64,000 bases of DNA from Fretibacterium sp. OH1220_COT-178 (GCF_003860125.1 NZ_RQYL01000022.1:1-64000), one strand, 5' to 3'; counted from the first letter of the stretch, positions 32,877 through 42,038 are shown. Numbers and translations: made by a program. Notes: generated by a model from the sequence alone, not told the origin.

Positions 32877-34390
32877 CCGAAATGGTCGGTGCCCTTGCCT
32901 ACAATGTCCCATTTTTCAGCATTTTTTTAGCCTTGCTTGCGGCAATTGCCGCCCCCCTGCTCCCGAGGGCGTCGCGCGCTGCAGAGCGGATGACCTTGGC
33001 CGTCATCCTCCTGGTCGGCGCGATGTCCGCACACCTTCTGGCCGACCTGGCCGCCACGGGCCGGAGCTTCACATTCATGATGGGGCATTTTCCCGCACCG
33101 TGGGGCAACGAGCTGCGTGCAGGGCCTCTCGAGGCTCTATTGGCCTTGGTATTCTGCGTCTCCATGGGGCTGTCCCTGCTGGGCAACACCGGCTCCACCG
33201 AGGAGGACATCTCGAAAGAACGCCGGTACCTCTACTTCGTCATGATCAACCTGCTGCTGAGCTCCCTGCTGGCGCTTGTCTACACCAACGACATCTTCAC
33301 GGCCTACGTCTTCATCGAGATCAACACCATCGCCGCCTGCGCCATCGTTGCAGCAAAGGACTGCAGCGAGACGATCCGGGCCGCGCTGCGCTACCTGGTG
33401 ATGAGCCTGGTCGGTTCCGGGCTGGTCCTCATCTCCATCTGCCTGATCTACGATCTGACGGGACACCTGCTGATGCAGCACATGCACGCCTCCATAGCGG
33501 AGCTCATCTCGGCCGGGCGCCACACCCGTTCCCTCACCGTCTCCCTGGTCCTGATGACGGTCGGACTGGCCATCAAGAGCGCGCTCTACCCCTTCGGCTC
33601 CTGGCTCCCCGACGCACACGGAAACGCAACAAACGCGTCGAGCGCCATTCTGTCCGGGCTGGTGCTGAAGGGGCACATCTTTCTGATCGTCAAGATCTTC
33701 TATCGGGTATTTGGAACGGACGCCGTCCGGCTTCTGCATATAGACAGCGTGCTGTTGATCTTCGGCCTGGCTGCCATGATCATGGGATCGCTGAACGCCC
33801 TGCGCCAAACGAACCTGAAGCGCATGATCGCCTGGTCCTCCGTGGCGCAGGTCGGCTACATCTTCCTGGGAATAGGGCTGAACACCGCCGTCGGCGTCGC
33901 CGCGGCCTGTCTGCACATCATCGTCCACGCCATCGTCAAGCCGATGCTCTTCACCGCAGCGGGGGGGCTGATCAGCGCCTCCATGCACAACAAGGAACTC
34001 CACGCTTTGAAGGGCGCGTTCTACCGAAACCGCTGGGCCGGCGTGGGCCTGATCTCCGGGGTCTGCTCGATGATCGGCATCCCGACCTTTGCTGGTTTTG
34101 CCTCAAAGCTGAGTCTGGCGCTGGCCTCGTTCGAGAGTCCCGCCATTCTTCAAGGGCTGCTGGCTCTGGCCTTAAGCACCCTGCTGAACGCACTCTACTA
34201 CGTCCCGGCGGCAATCACCATCCTGACGCCGCAGGCACAGGCCGCCCCTTCCCTCCGCGCGCCGAAGCCAGCCCATTCTCTCTCCTACAGCGTTGCAATG
34301 ACGGCTTTTCTGGCTTTGAATTTCTTTCTCGGCCTGTTCTACAACCCGGTCATGCGGGTAATCGAACGGGGGCTGTCGGTCCTGGGCTGA
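32873..34390 (+). CDS. Proton-conducting antiporter subunit D, first copy (MnhD/NuoN-like)
   Basis: The 505-residue protein has about 14 membrane helices and belongs to the NuoL/M/N-MrpA/D superfamily. The TM5 glutamate is in YVFIEINTIAACAIV and the TM7 lysine in GLAIKSALYPFGSWLPDAH, both needed for ion translocation in the family. A further channel lysine sits in RQTNLKRMIAWSSVAQVGY. It is the first of four such subunits in this operon and overlaps subunit C by 4 bp. Confidence 0.92.
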   Translation: MTEMVGALAYNVPFFSIFLALLAAIAAPLLPRASRAAERMTLAVILLVGAMSAHLLADLAATGRSFTFMMGHFPAPWGNELRAGPLEALLALVFCVSMGLSLLGNTGSTEEDISKERRYLYFVMINLLLSSLLALVYTNDIFTAYVFIEINTIAACAIVAAKDCSETIRAALRYLVMSLVGSGLVLISICLIYDLTGHLLMQHMHASIAELISAGRHTRSLTVSLVLMTVGLAIKSALYPFGSWLPDAHGNATNASSAILSGLVLKGHIFLIVKIFYRVFGTDAVRLLHIDSVLLIFGLAAMIMGSLNALRQTNLKRMIAWSSVAQVGYIFLGIGLNTAVGVAAACLHIIVHAIVKPMLFTAAGGLISASMHNKELHALKGAFYRNRWAGVGLISGVCSMIGIPTFAGFASKLSLALASFESPAILQGLLALALSTLLNALYYVPAAITILTPQAQAAPSLRAPKPAHSLSYSVAMTAFLALNFFLGLFYNPVMRVIERGLSVLG

Positions 34391-34451
34391 TCCCCATATT
34401 GCTCCCCGACGGAGCGGATTTTCCTCACCAGGCGGTCCGCCCCAAAGGCTT

Positions 34452-34477
34452 AAGGGCCTTTCAGAGGAAAGGTCCTT
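34452..34477 (+). other. Hairpin between the first and second D-type subunit genes
   Basis: AAGGGCCTTTC pairs over 11 bp (one G-U) with GAAAGGTCCTT around an AGAG loop in the 158-bp gap 34391-34548. Only a short T-run follows, so this may be an attenuator or an RNA stability element rather than a full terminator. Confidence 0.4.
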
Positions 34478-34551
34478 TGAAAAACATCCGTTTGGCTCTT
34501 GGACCGTCGGGTCGGTCCGGGGGCCCCTATCTCTAGGGAGGTGAGCCGTTG

Positions 34552-36042
34552 ATGAACATGTCCCTGTTTATGATTTTTCCGATCGTTCTTCCTCTCCTCT
34601 CGGGGATGGCTTTCCTGCTGTTTCGCCCCAGAACGGAGAAGCGCGGGCACCGCGTCGTGACATTCGTCACCCTTGCGAACACCCTGATGGTCCTTACCGC
34701 TGTGTTCTGGGCCGGCGACGGCACCCTGACTTTGTGGCGTGCCACGGGCTCCTTGGCGCTGATGTTCCGCATGGACGTGCTGTCCCGCACCTTCGCCGTC
34801 CTGGTATCCGTGATCTGGCCTCCGGTGACCTTCTACGCCTTCGGCTATCTGAAGCATCGCCCGCCGGAGGAGCGATTTTTCGCCTTCTTTCTGATAACGC
34901 TCGGCATCCTGATCGGCATTGCCTGCGCGGCGAATTTCCTGACGCTCTACCTCTTCTACGAGCTGCTGACCTTCGCGACCCTGCCGCTGGTAATGCACTC
35001 CCAGAGGAAGGAGGCCATACGCGCCGCCATGAAGTACCTTTTCTACTCCATCACGGGCGCCTGCCTGGCTCTCACGGGATTTTTCTTCTTTCATCAGTAC
35101 GGCGTCTCGACGGACTTCACCCCAGGCGGCGTCCTGGATGCGGCCAAGCTCGCCGGACACGAGAACCTGATGCTGACGGCCACCTTGCTGACCCTCATCG
35201 GATTTGGGGCGAAGGCAGGACTCTTTCCCATGCACGCCTGGCTCCCGACGGCGCATCCCGTCGCCCCGACGCCCGCGAGCGCGGTACTGTCCGGGCTCAT
35301 CACCAAGGCGGGGGTCGTCGCCACCGCACGGATCATTTATTTCATGGCCGGCCCTCGGTTTCTACGCGGCACCTGGGTACAGACGACGCTGATCTGCCTC
35401 TCGCTCCTCACCATCTTTATGGGGTCCATGCTGGCCTACATGGAGAAGCACCTGAAAAAACGAATCGCCTACTCGTCCGTCAGCCAAGTGTCCTACATCC
35501 TCTTCGGCCTGATGCTGCTTACCCCGGAGGGCGTGGCCGGAGCGCTGCTGCAGCTTGTGGCTCACGCCTTCGCCAAAAGCTGCCTGTTCCTGGGCGCTGG
35601 GGTCGTCATCTATTTCAGGCTGCCCAACTCGAACTATCATTACGTCGACCAGCTCAGGGGCGTGGGAAAGGAGCTGCCCGTCACCCTTACCTGCTTTACC
35701 CTGGCCTCCATGTCCCTGATCGGCGTCCCCCCCACCGGAGGTTTTGTCAGCAAATGGTACCTTGCGGTCGGGGCGCTCCACCCCGGGCTCGGGCGAATGG
35801 GACTGATCGGGGTGATCGTCCTGCTGATCAGCGCAATACTCACGGCGGGCTATCTGCTGCCCATCGTCACCAGCGCTTTTTTCCCCGGCAAGGACTATGA
35901 CTACAGCAAGCCGATGCCTCCCAGACCGCCTCTCAAGATGCAGATTCCTCTGATCCTCTTCAGCGCCGCCACCTTGGCGACGGGCATGTTCGCAGGCCCT
36001 CTGCTGCGATACTTCCAGCGGTTCACAGCAACCATCTTCTAA
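34552..36042 (+). CDS. Proton-conducting antiporter subunit, second copy (NuoM/MnhD-like)
   Basis: The 496-residue protein has ~14 membrane helices. The TM5 glutamate is in LYLFYELLTFATLPLVMH, the TM7 lysine in GFGAKAGLFPMHAWLPTAH, and a later lysine pair in HLKKRIAYSSVSQVSYILFG. It is closer to the third copy than to the first, which suggests an internal duplication. GGGAGG precedes the start with an ATG at 34549 or 34552. It follows the first copy after a 160-bp gap holding a hairpin. Confidence 0.92.
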   Translation: MNMSLFMIFPIVLPLLSGMAFLLFRPRTEKRGHRVVTFVTLANTLMVLTAVFWAGDGTLTLWRATGSLALMFRMDVLSRTFAVLVSVIWPPVTFYAFGYLKHRPPEERFFAFFLITLGILIGIACAANFLTLYLFYELLTFATLPLVMHSQRKEAIRAAMKYLFYSITGACLALTGFFFFHQYGVSTDFTPGGVLDAAKLAGHENLMLTATLLTLIGFGAKAGLFPMHAWLPTAHPVAPTPASAVLSGLITKAGVVATARIIYFMAGPRFLRGTWVQTTLICLSLLTIFMGSMLAYMEKHLKKRIAYSSVSQVSYILFGLMLLTPEGVAGALLQLVAHAFAKSCLFLGAGVVIYFRLPNSNYHYVDQLRGVGKELPVTLTCFTLASMSLIGVPPTGGFVSKWYLAVGALHPGLGRMGLIGVIVLLISAILTAGYLLPIVTSAFFPGKDYDYSKPMPPRPPLKMQIPLILFSAATLATGMFAGPLLRYFQRFTATIF

Positions 36043-36060
36043 AGTTAGAGGACAAGTCCA

Positions 36061-37533
36061 ATGACAGCCTTGTTTCTCCTCCTTCCCATCCTGATTCCGT
36101 TCATCGCCGCTTTGGGCCTGGCCTCAATGAGGCCCCGGTCCCGAACGCGGCTCGCGCTCGTCGCAGGGACCGTCGCGACGGCGAACACGCTGTTCACACT
36201 GCTGATCGTCCGGAACGCCCCTGCGGACACCTTGACCCTCCTTCGCCTCTCCCCTCGGCTGTCGTTCGCTCTGCACCTTGACGGCCTGGGGGCGACTTTT
36301 GCCGTGATCGTGGCTCTGCTCTGGGTGCCGACGACGCTCTACGCCCTCGAGTACATGAAGCACGAAGGACGAGAAAAAGCCTTCTTTGCCTGGTTCACCC
36401 TGACCTACGGCGTGGTGCTCGGTATCGCCTTCTCGGCAAACCTCCTGACCCTCTACTTTTTCTACGAGCTCATGACCCTGACCACGCTGCCGCTCGTGAT
36501 GCACGCCATGGACGACCGGGCTCGGGCCGCAGGGAAAAAGTACCTGACCTACTCCGTGGGGGGGGCCTCCTGCGCCTTCGTCGTTTTGGTTTTTACAGCG
36601 CTGCACGGAGCCGGAGCCCCTTTCGCGATGGGGGGAAACCTCGACGACACGGTCCTGGCCGTGCCCCGCAACACGCTGCTCACTCTCTACTTTCTGGGCT
36701 TCCTGGGGTTCGGCGTCAAGGCCGCGGTCTTCCCGTTCCACGGATGGCTTCCGGCTGCGTCCGTAGCTCCCACGCCGGTCACGGCGCTGCTCCATGCCGT
36801 TGCGGTCGTGAAGGGCGGCGTCTTTGCGATCATCCGCCTGACCCACTTCGTCTTCGGCCCCGGCCTTCTGCTCGGAAGCTGGGCCCAGACCGCCGCTCTG
36901 GCGCTGGTTTGCTTCACGATCGTCTACGGGTCCGCGAAAGCCTTGGCCTCACAGCACCTGAAGCTGCGCTTCGCCTACTCCACCGTCGCCCAGCTTTCCT
37001 ACATTCTTCTGGGAGCAATTCTGCTGACGCCCGAGGGCCTGGTGGGAAGCCTGACCCACATGGCCGGGCACGCGCTGATGAAGATCAACCTCTTCTTCTG
37101 CGCGGGCGCGATCCTGTACAAGACACACCGGGAGTATCTGTACGACATGCGCGGCATAGGGGTGGGGATGCCCAAAACGCTCTTCTGCCTCGCGGTATCG
37201 GGAATGGCCCTCGCCGGCCTGCCGCCCCTGGCGGGATTCGTGGGCAAGTGGCAGATCGGAACCGCGGCCGCCACCGCTCCCTACGGCTACATCGGCATCG
37301 CCGCCCTGATGCTCTCCGCGCTGCTGACGGTGCTCTACATCTTCTCCGTGCTGGGCATCGCCACCATGCCCGGCCGCAACTTCGACTTCGACGCAGCCAA
37401 CAAGGGGGTCGAGGACCCAAACATCCTGATGACGGGACCGATGTTCACCCTGGCCATCGCGGCCATACTGTACGGCTTGTATTCGGAATCCGTGCTCCGC
37501 TTCTTCGGACGGATCGCCGCCGGATTGCTGTAA
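36061..37533 (+). CDS. Proton-conducting antiporter subunit, third copy (NuoM/MnhD-like)
   Basis: The 490-residue protein has ~14 membrane helices. Key residues are retained: the TM5 glutamate in LYFFYELMTLTTLPLVMHA and the TM7 lysine in GFGVKAAVFPFHGWLPAAS. The segment FAYSTVAQLSYILLGAILL matches the second copy closely, including LTPEG after it. It lies 18 bp after the second copy, in the same operon. Confidence 0.92.
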   Translation: MTALFLLLPILIPFIAALGLASMRPRSRTRLALVAGTVATANTLFTLLIVRNAPADTLTLLRLSPRLSFALHLDGLGATFAVIVALLWVPTTLYALEYMKHEGREKAFFAWFTLTYGVVLGIAFSANLLTLYFFYELMTLTTLPLVMHAMDDRARAAGKKYLTYSVGGASCAFVVLVFTALHGAGAPFAMGGNLDDTVLAVPRNTLLTLYFLGFLGFGVKAAVFPFHGWLPAASVAPTPVTALLHAVAVVKGGVFAIIRLTHFVFGPGLLLGSWAQTAALALVCFTIVYGSAKALASQHLKLRFAYSTVAQLSYILLGAILLTPEGLVGSLTHMAGHALMKINLFFCAGAILYKTHREYLYDMRGIGVGMPKTLFCLAVSGMALAGLPPLAGFVGKWQIGTAAATAPYGYIGIAALMLSALLTVLYIFSVLGIATMPGRNFDFDAANKGVEDPNILMTGPMFTLAIAAILYGLYSESVLRFFGRIAAGLL

Positions 37534-37586
37534 GACTCCCCCTCTGGGGGCGGGGCACAGCCCCATTTCATGATCGAGGTGGTCTC

Positions 37587-39692
37587 ATGACTGGAAACCA
37601 TATCCTGCTGTTCCTGATCGTCTGGCCGATGTTGGGAGGATTCATCTCCTTCCTCTCCGGGCGCGCCAGCAAACGGCTCCGCGATTACGTCGCCGACGTC
37701 GTGGCACTCGTGGAGCTCGCTGCGGTCTGTCACTGCGGGTACTTCCTGGGACACCCGGAGGCCTCGTTTCTGCGCATCGAGGGCTTCTGTGCATTGGGCC
37801 TTTCCCTGAAGCTCGACGGCTTCCGGTTCGTCTACGCCGTCGTCATCGCCTTCATGTGGACGGCCACCACCATCTTCTCCCGGGAGTACCTGGCCCACTA
37901 CCGGAACCGGAACCGCTACCACCTGTTCGTCCTCATGACGCTCGGGGCCATCATGGGCGTTTTCCTCTCCGCAAACCTCTACACCACCTTCATCTTCTTC
38001 GAAATCATGTCCCTGACCTCCTACATCATGGTGATCCAGGACGAGACCCGCGCCGCCCTGCGCGCCGCGGAGACTTATCTGGCCATCACCATCATCGGCG
38101 GAATGGTTACCCTCCTGGGGCTTTTCCTGCTCTATATTCAGACCGGAACGCTCGATATGGCCCTGCTTCCCGTGGCTACAGCCAGCATGCTCAACCGCTC
38201 GGAGCTCTATCTCGCGGGAATCCTCATCTTCGTGGGATTCGGGGCCAAGGCGGCCGTCTTCCCCCTCCACGTCTGGCTGCCCACGGCCCATCCCGTGGCC
38301 CCCGCGCCGTCCAGCGCCCTGCTCTCCGGCGTCCTCACAAAGTCGGGTCTGTTCGGCATCCTCGTGCTCAGCACGGGCATCTTCCTCCACAACGCGCTCT
38401 GGGGGCTGCTGCTCCTCGCGCTCGGAATTTGCACCATGGTCGGCGGTGCGGTCCTTGCCCTCTTCTCGGTGGACATCAAGCGGACCCTCGCCTGCTCCTC
38501 CATGTCCCAGATCGGGTTCATCCTCACCGGCATCGCCATGCAGTGCTTTCTCGGCGAGGACAACGCTCTGGCGGTCCGGGGCTCCATGGTCTACATGGTC
38601 AACCACTCGCTGGTCAAGCTGGTGCTCTTCCTGGCCGCTGGCGTCATCCACATGAACCTCGGGAAGCTGAACCTCAACGAGATCCGGGGCTACGGCCGCG
38701 GCAAGCCCCTGCTCCTCTACGTCTTCTCCATGGGCGCTCTGGGACTGACGGGAATGCCCCTCTGGAGCGGGTACGTCGGCAAGACGCTCATCCACGAGAG
38801 CATCGTCGAGCACATCCACCAGCTGCACGCTCCCGAGCATACCGGAGCCCTCTCCGAGCTTCTCCACTCCGGCCTTTTCACTCCGGAAAACGAGGTGTTC
38901 CTGTTCCAGATCGTGGAATGGCTGTTCCTGATCTCGGGCGCCCTGACCGTGGCCTACATGCTCAAGCTCTTCACGGCCCTGTTCCTGACCGAGCCGCCGC
39001 CGCGTCACACGCACTCGAAACGCGCCTACATGAGCGTTCCGAGCGCAGCGGTCCTGTGCCTGTCCGCCTCGATCCTCCCCCTGCTGGGGTTTTTCCCCAA
39101 CCGCCTCATGGACCCGATCGGGGCGATGGGCTCCTCGTTCATGAACGGCTCACCCCACGCCCACCCCGTTCACTATTTCGCCTGGTCCAACCTGAAGGGC
39201 GCGGTTCTGACCCTGACCCTGGGCGCCGCCTTTTATTTCCTGATCGTCTACGCCCGCCTGATGCGGTGCGACTCGGAGGGGCGACGCTACTACGTCGACC
39301 TCTGGCCCAAGTGGCTGGATCTGGAACGCTTTCTCTACCGCCCTTTACTCACCGGCCCCCTGACGTTCCTGGGCGCCCTGTTCGCCCGGTCGGCCGACTT
39401 CCTCTGCGATGGCCTGGGCGTCTGGTGCTTCTCCCGCGGGCTGCCGTTCCTCAGCGCATTGTTCGCCAGGGCCACAAGCTCCCTGCTTGACGGTCCCGTC
39501 TCCTGGATGCTCGCCCGGATCTTAACCAAGCCTCCTTCGCTCCCCTCCAGGAATAGAGGCGAAGGACCTGCCAAGCCGGCCGAAAAGGACTCCCCCGTCT
39601 CCTTCAGGACATTTCTTCCGTCAAGCCTGGCCTACAGCCTGCTGACCTTCAGCCTGGGGTTCCTGTTCGTGCTGTTCTATCTGCTGCTCTGA
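37587..39692 (+). CDS. Large proton-conducting antiporter subunit (NuoL/MrpA/HyfB-like)
   Basis: The 701-residue protein is the largest of the four antiporter-type subunits. It has ~14 core membrane helices (TM5 glutamate in TFIFFEIMSLTSYIMVIQ, TM7 lysine in GFGAKAAVFPLHVWLPTAH), then a C-terminal extension with further helices from ~residue 470 on (LKGAVLTLTLGAAFYFLIVY; LTFSLGFLFVLFYLLL). This resembles NuoL/HyfB more than full MrpA. The start is the ATG at 37587 after GAGGTGG. The coding frame is open well upstream but without homology. It ends the operon. Confidence 0.9.
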   Translation: MTGNHILLFLIVWPMLGGFISFLSGRASKRLRDYVADVVALVELAAVCHCGYFLGHPEASFLRIEGFCALGLSLKLDGFRFVYAVVIAFMWTATTIFSREYLAHYRNRNRYHLFVLMTLGAIMGVFLSANLYTTFIFFEIMSLTSYIMVIQDETRAALRAAETYLAITIIGGMVTLLGLFLLYIQTGTLDMALLPVATASMLNRSELYLAGILIFVGFGAKAAVFPLHVWLPTAHPVAPAPSSALLSGVLTKSGLFGILVLSTGIFLHNALWGLLLLALGICTMVGGAVLALFSVDIKRTLACSSMSQIGFILTGIAMQCFLGEDNALAVRGSMVYMVNHSLVKLVLFLAAGVIHMNLGKLNLNEIRGYGRGKPLLLYVFSMGALGLTGMPLWSGYVGKTLIHESIVEHIHQLHAPEHTGALSELLHSGLFTPENEVFLFQIVEWLFLISGALTVAYMLKLFTALFLTEPPPRHTHSKRAYMSVPSAAVLCLSASILPLLGFFPNRLMDPIGAMGSSFMNGSPHAHPVHYFAWSNLKGAVLTLTLGAAFYFLIVYARLMRCDSEGRRYYVDLWPKWLDLERFLYRPLLTGPLTFLGALFARSADFLCDGLGVWCFSRGLPFLSALFARATSSLLDGPVSWMLARILTKPPSLPSRNRGEGPAKPAEKDSPVSFRTFLPSSLAYSLLTFSLGFLFVLFYLLL

Positions 39693-39819
39693 TCCCATCT
39701 CCCCTGTCGGGCCGTGCCGGGCACGAATACTCCGTCGGACGCTCCGCCCTCGCCTCGAGGCAGGCCAGGGAGCGCCGCAGGGACATCAGACGAAGAACCG
39801 GCTCCTCGGGGCTACCCCC

Positions 39820-40113
39820 CTAAGAGCCGGCTTCCTGTCTGTCGATGCAGTGCAATGCCTGAGCCAGACAGACCATTTTCAGTCGGTAATAGACGTTCTG
39901 CCCCTCCCGGCGATCCTCCAGGATCCCGAGCTGACGCATCACCGCCAGGTGCTTGCTGGTGGTCGTCCGGTCGCAGGAAAAATGCTCCGCGATCTCGCAG
40001 GCGCAGAGCTCCCGCTCCTCCAGCATCTCCGCGATGGCGATGCGCACCGGATGCGCCAGCCCCTTCAGGATCTCCGCCTTGCGGCGCACCCGCTCCTCCC
40101 CGGCCAATCCCAT
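39820..40113 (-). CDS. arsR: ArsR/SmtB family repressor
   Basis: The 97-residue winged-helix repressor is of the arsenic/antimony-sensing type. The recognition region has ELCACEIAEHFSCDRTTTSK, with the CxC pair plus nearby Cys that bind As(III) in ArsR, then HLAVMRQLGILEDRREGQNVYYRL as the wing. I chose the ATG at 40113, just after AAGGGGGGAG; an ATG at 40146 is also in frame. It lies ~60 bp downstream of the methyltransferase gene on the same strand and probably represses the operon through the palindrome at 41014-41029. Confidence 0.88.
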   Translation of the reverse strand: MGLAGEERVRRKAEILKGLAHPVRIAIAEMLEERELCACEIAEHFSCDRTTTSKHLAVMRQLGILEDRREGQNVYYRLKMVCLAQALHCIDRQEAGS

Positions 40114-40174
40114 CCCGCTCCCCCCTTCCGTCGGCCCTCCGTCCATCCCGCCGGCCCCGGCGATCGGGACTCCA

Positions 40175-40969
40175 TCAGGGTCGAAGCGCCGTTATCAGGG
40201 CGCTCGAGGACAAGCCCTTCAGGGCGAGCAACTCCTCCTCGCTCAGCGCGCCCACATCCTGACTCAAGATCTCCGCGTTCACCTCGTGAGGCTTCGTCGG
40301 GACGACGCGCACATCGAAAAAGCCCGCCCTCTCCAGTCCCGCCTTGTACTCCTCCAACGGAAGAGCGCCGGCCAGTCACCCGCTCCAGGCCGAGGGACTC
40401 ATCCTGAGCCTGTCCGGAACCGGCTTCAGCAGCACGACGTCCGAGACGCAGAAACGTCCGCCCGGGGCCAGGACCCGTGCGGCCTCAGAGAAGACCGCGC
40501 CCTTGTCCGGCGAGAGGTTGATGACGCAGTTGGAGATCAGAACGTCCGCGCTGCCGTCGTAGAGCGGCAGTTCCTCGATACACCCCCTCAGGAGCACCAC
40601 GTTCCTCAGCCCCAGGCGCTCGAGGTTCCTCCTCGCCCGCGCCAGCATCCCGGGCGTCATGTCCAGCCCGTAGACCAGCCCCCGCTCTCCGACGGCGCGC
40701 GCCGCCAGGATCAGGTCCAGCCCCGCCCCACAGCCCAGGTCCAGAACGCGCTCCCCGGGGACGAGCCGCGCCGCCTCCACGGGGTTCCCACAGCCGAAGG
40801 AATGCTCCGCCGCCTCCCCCGTTCCCTCGAGTGCCGCGGAATCGTAGTTGCCCCGCGTCATGTCCGTCACCGTATCGGCCACGGAACCCCGACCGGCGGC
40901 GCGGCGCTCTATGGCCGTGCCGTAAGAATCCCGCACCATCCTCCGGATACTCCTCGCTCCCTCCCGCAT
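40175..40969 (-). CDS. arsM: Arsenite methyltransferase-like selenoprotein (ArsM with Sec at UGA 40376-40378)
   Basis: This is a SAM-dependent methyltransferase of the ArsM type, which methylates trivalent arsenic. SAM motif I is VLDLGCGAGLD. Family motifs include SFGCGNPVEAARL, SNCVINLSPDK and RVLAPGGRFCVSDVV. An in-frame TGA at 40376-40378 (residue ~198) interrupts SAWSG-LAGALPLEEY exactly where ArsM proteins carry the arsenic-binding, catalytic Cys (W-x-G-C-x-x-GAL). The same frame then continues with good homology for 66 codons to a TGA at 40175. Directly after the UGA a 7-bp hairpin with a GUU loop fits a bacterial SECIS element. The predicted product is 264 residues with selenocysteine. 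The start at 40969 follows GGAGGGGGGAAG; the ATG at 41020 lies inside the operator. A simple nonsense mutation is the alternative. Confidence 0.8.
40348..40366 (-). promoter_or_regulatory. SECIS-like hairpin downstream of the in-frame UGA
   Basis: On the minus strand CUCUUCC (40365-40359) pairs over 7 bp with GGAGGAG (40355-40349) around a three-base loop GUU. Ten bases separate the UGA from the stem, placing the apical loop 17 nt after the UGA. That distance and a G at the start of the loop agree with bacterial SECIS elements. Confidence 0.6.
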
Positions 40970-41013
40970 CCTCTTCCCCCCTCCGGAACGCAACAAGCCG
41001 TCCCGATCAATAT

Positions 41014-41041
41014 GTGGCATTTATGCCACGTGGCGATTATA
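41014..41041 (-). promoter_or_regulatory. Promoter and probable ArsR operator of the arsM-arsR operon
   Basis: On the minus strand an extended -10 (TGGTATAAT, with TATAAT at 41036-41041) is followed within a few bases by the perfect palindrome GTGGCATAAATGCCAC (41014-41029). This palindrome would cover the transcription start. Such placement suits repression by the ArsR encoded downstream. Confidence 0.65.
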
Positions 41042-41188
41042 CCACACAAGAAAGGAAGATTCGGATGCCTGTCGTCCCGAGGCCCCGGGCTGCGCCGAAC
41101 GACGGACCCCGGCCGCTCCCGCGGGATCCGGGGGATCCCGCGGCGCGCCGGTCCGCCGCCTCGAGCGGGGGATCGAGGAGAATCCGGC

Positions 41189-41992
41189 TCAGGATCGGGG
41201 GCCGGCCGGCAGGGGCTCCACGAACAATTCGGCCCGCGAATAGAGCGCCGCCCGGCCCGCCATCTTCACCCGCTCCCCGTCCAGCCTGCAGTACAGAGTG
41301 CCGCCCCGCCGCGACAGCTGCCGGGCGACCATCGTCTCCTTGCCCAGGCGAGCGGACCAGAACGGGATCAGGTTGCAGTGGGCGGAGCCGCAGACCGGGT
41401 CCTCGTCCACCCCCAGCTTAGGGAAGAAGGCCCGGGAGACGAAGTCGAACTCCGACCCGCGCGCCGTAACGATCACGCCCAGCCCGTCCGCAAGGCGGGT
41501 CAGCCTCGAAAAGTCCGGCTTCAGGTCGCGCACCTGCGCCTCGTCCCGCAGGAGGAACATCAGGTCGCGCCTGAGGTACGTCTCGGTCGGCACCACGCCC
41601 AGAGCCTCGGCCATCGCTTCGGTGGGGGCATGAGGTTCCGGAACGAGACTGGGGAAGTCCAGTTCGTACAGATCCCCCTTCCGGGCGACGGTCAGTTCGC
41701 CGCCCGCGGTCTCGAAACTCAGGGACTCCCGCCCGGGCTCGACGAATCGGTCGATGACGAAGGCCGTCGCCAGAGTGGCGTGCCCGCACAGGTCGATCTC
41801 CCCTCCGGGGGTGAACCAGCGCAGCCGGTAGCGCCCCCCGCCCCCCACGGCAAACGCCGTCTCCGAGAGGTTGTTCTCCGTGGCGATGTTCTGCATGAGC
41901 GCATCGGCCGGCCAGTCCTCCAGGACGCACACCCCCGCGGGGTTCCCCTCGAAGACTCGGTCCGCAAAGGCATCCACGACGTAATACTGCAT
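41189..41992 (-). CDS. PhzF family isomerase/epimerase
   Basis: The 267-residue protein is of the PhzF/YddE family with the diaminopimelate-epimerase fold. The N-terminal motif is YYVVDAFADRVFEGNPAGVCVL. The catalytic Glu lies in NNLSETAFAVGG (E45) and is followed by YRLRWFTPGGEIDLCGHATLA. The second lobe has DPVCGSAHCNLIPFWSARLG. Family members isomerise small metabolites; the best known is trans-2,3-dihydro-3-hydroxyanthranilate, but most are uncharacterised. No phenazine genes are present. It lies 46 bp after the M20 hydrolase gene on the same strand and may share its transcript. Confidence 0.9.
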   Translation of the reverse strand: MQYYVVDAFADRVFEGNPAGVCVLEDWPADALMQNIATENNLSETAFAVGGGGRYRLRWFTPGGEIDLCGHATLATAFVIDRFVEPGRESLSFETAGGELTVARKGDLYELDFPSLVPEPHAPTEAMAEALGVVPTETYLRRDLMFLLRDEAQVRDLKPDFSRLTRLADGLGVIVTARGSEFDFVSRAFFPKLGVDEDPVCGSAHCNLIPFWSARLGKETMVARQLSRRGGTLYCRLDGERVKMAGRAALYSRAELFVEPLPAGPRS

Positions 41993-42038
41993 TCTGCAAG
42001 CCTCCCTTCCGATTGAGCCGGGCCGAAAACGGCCCGCC

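Noticed and set aside
29827-39692. Membrane-bound hydrogenase or complex I operon
   Set aside because: No Ni-Fe large or small subunit, NuoH-like, ferredoxin or quinone-module gene is found in or around the cluster.
40376-40378. TGA read as a simple nonsense mutation making arsM a pseudogene
   Set aside because: The same frame continues with good homology, the codon replaces the catalytic Cys precisely, no other damage is seen, and a SECIS-like hairpin follows.
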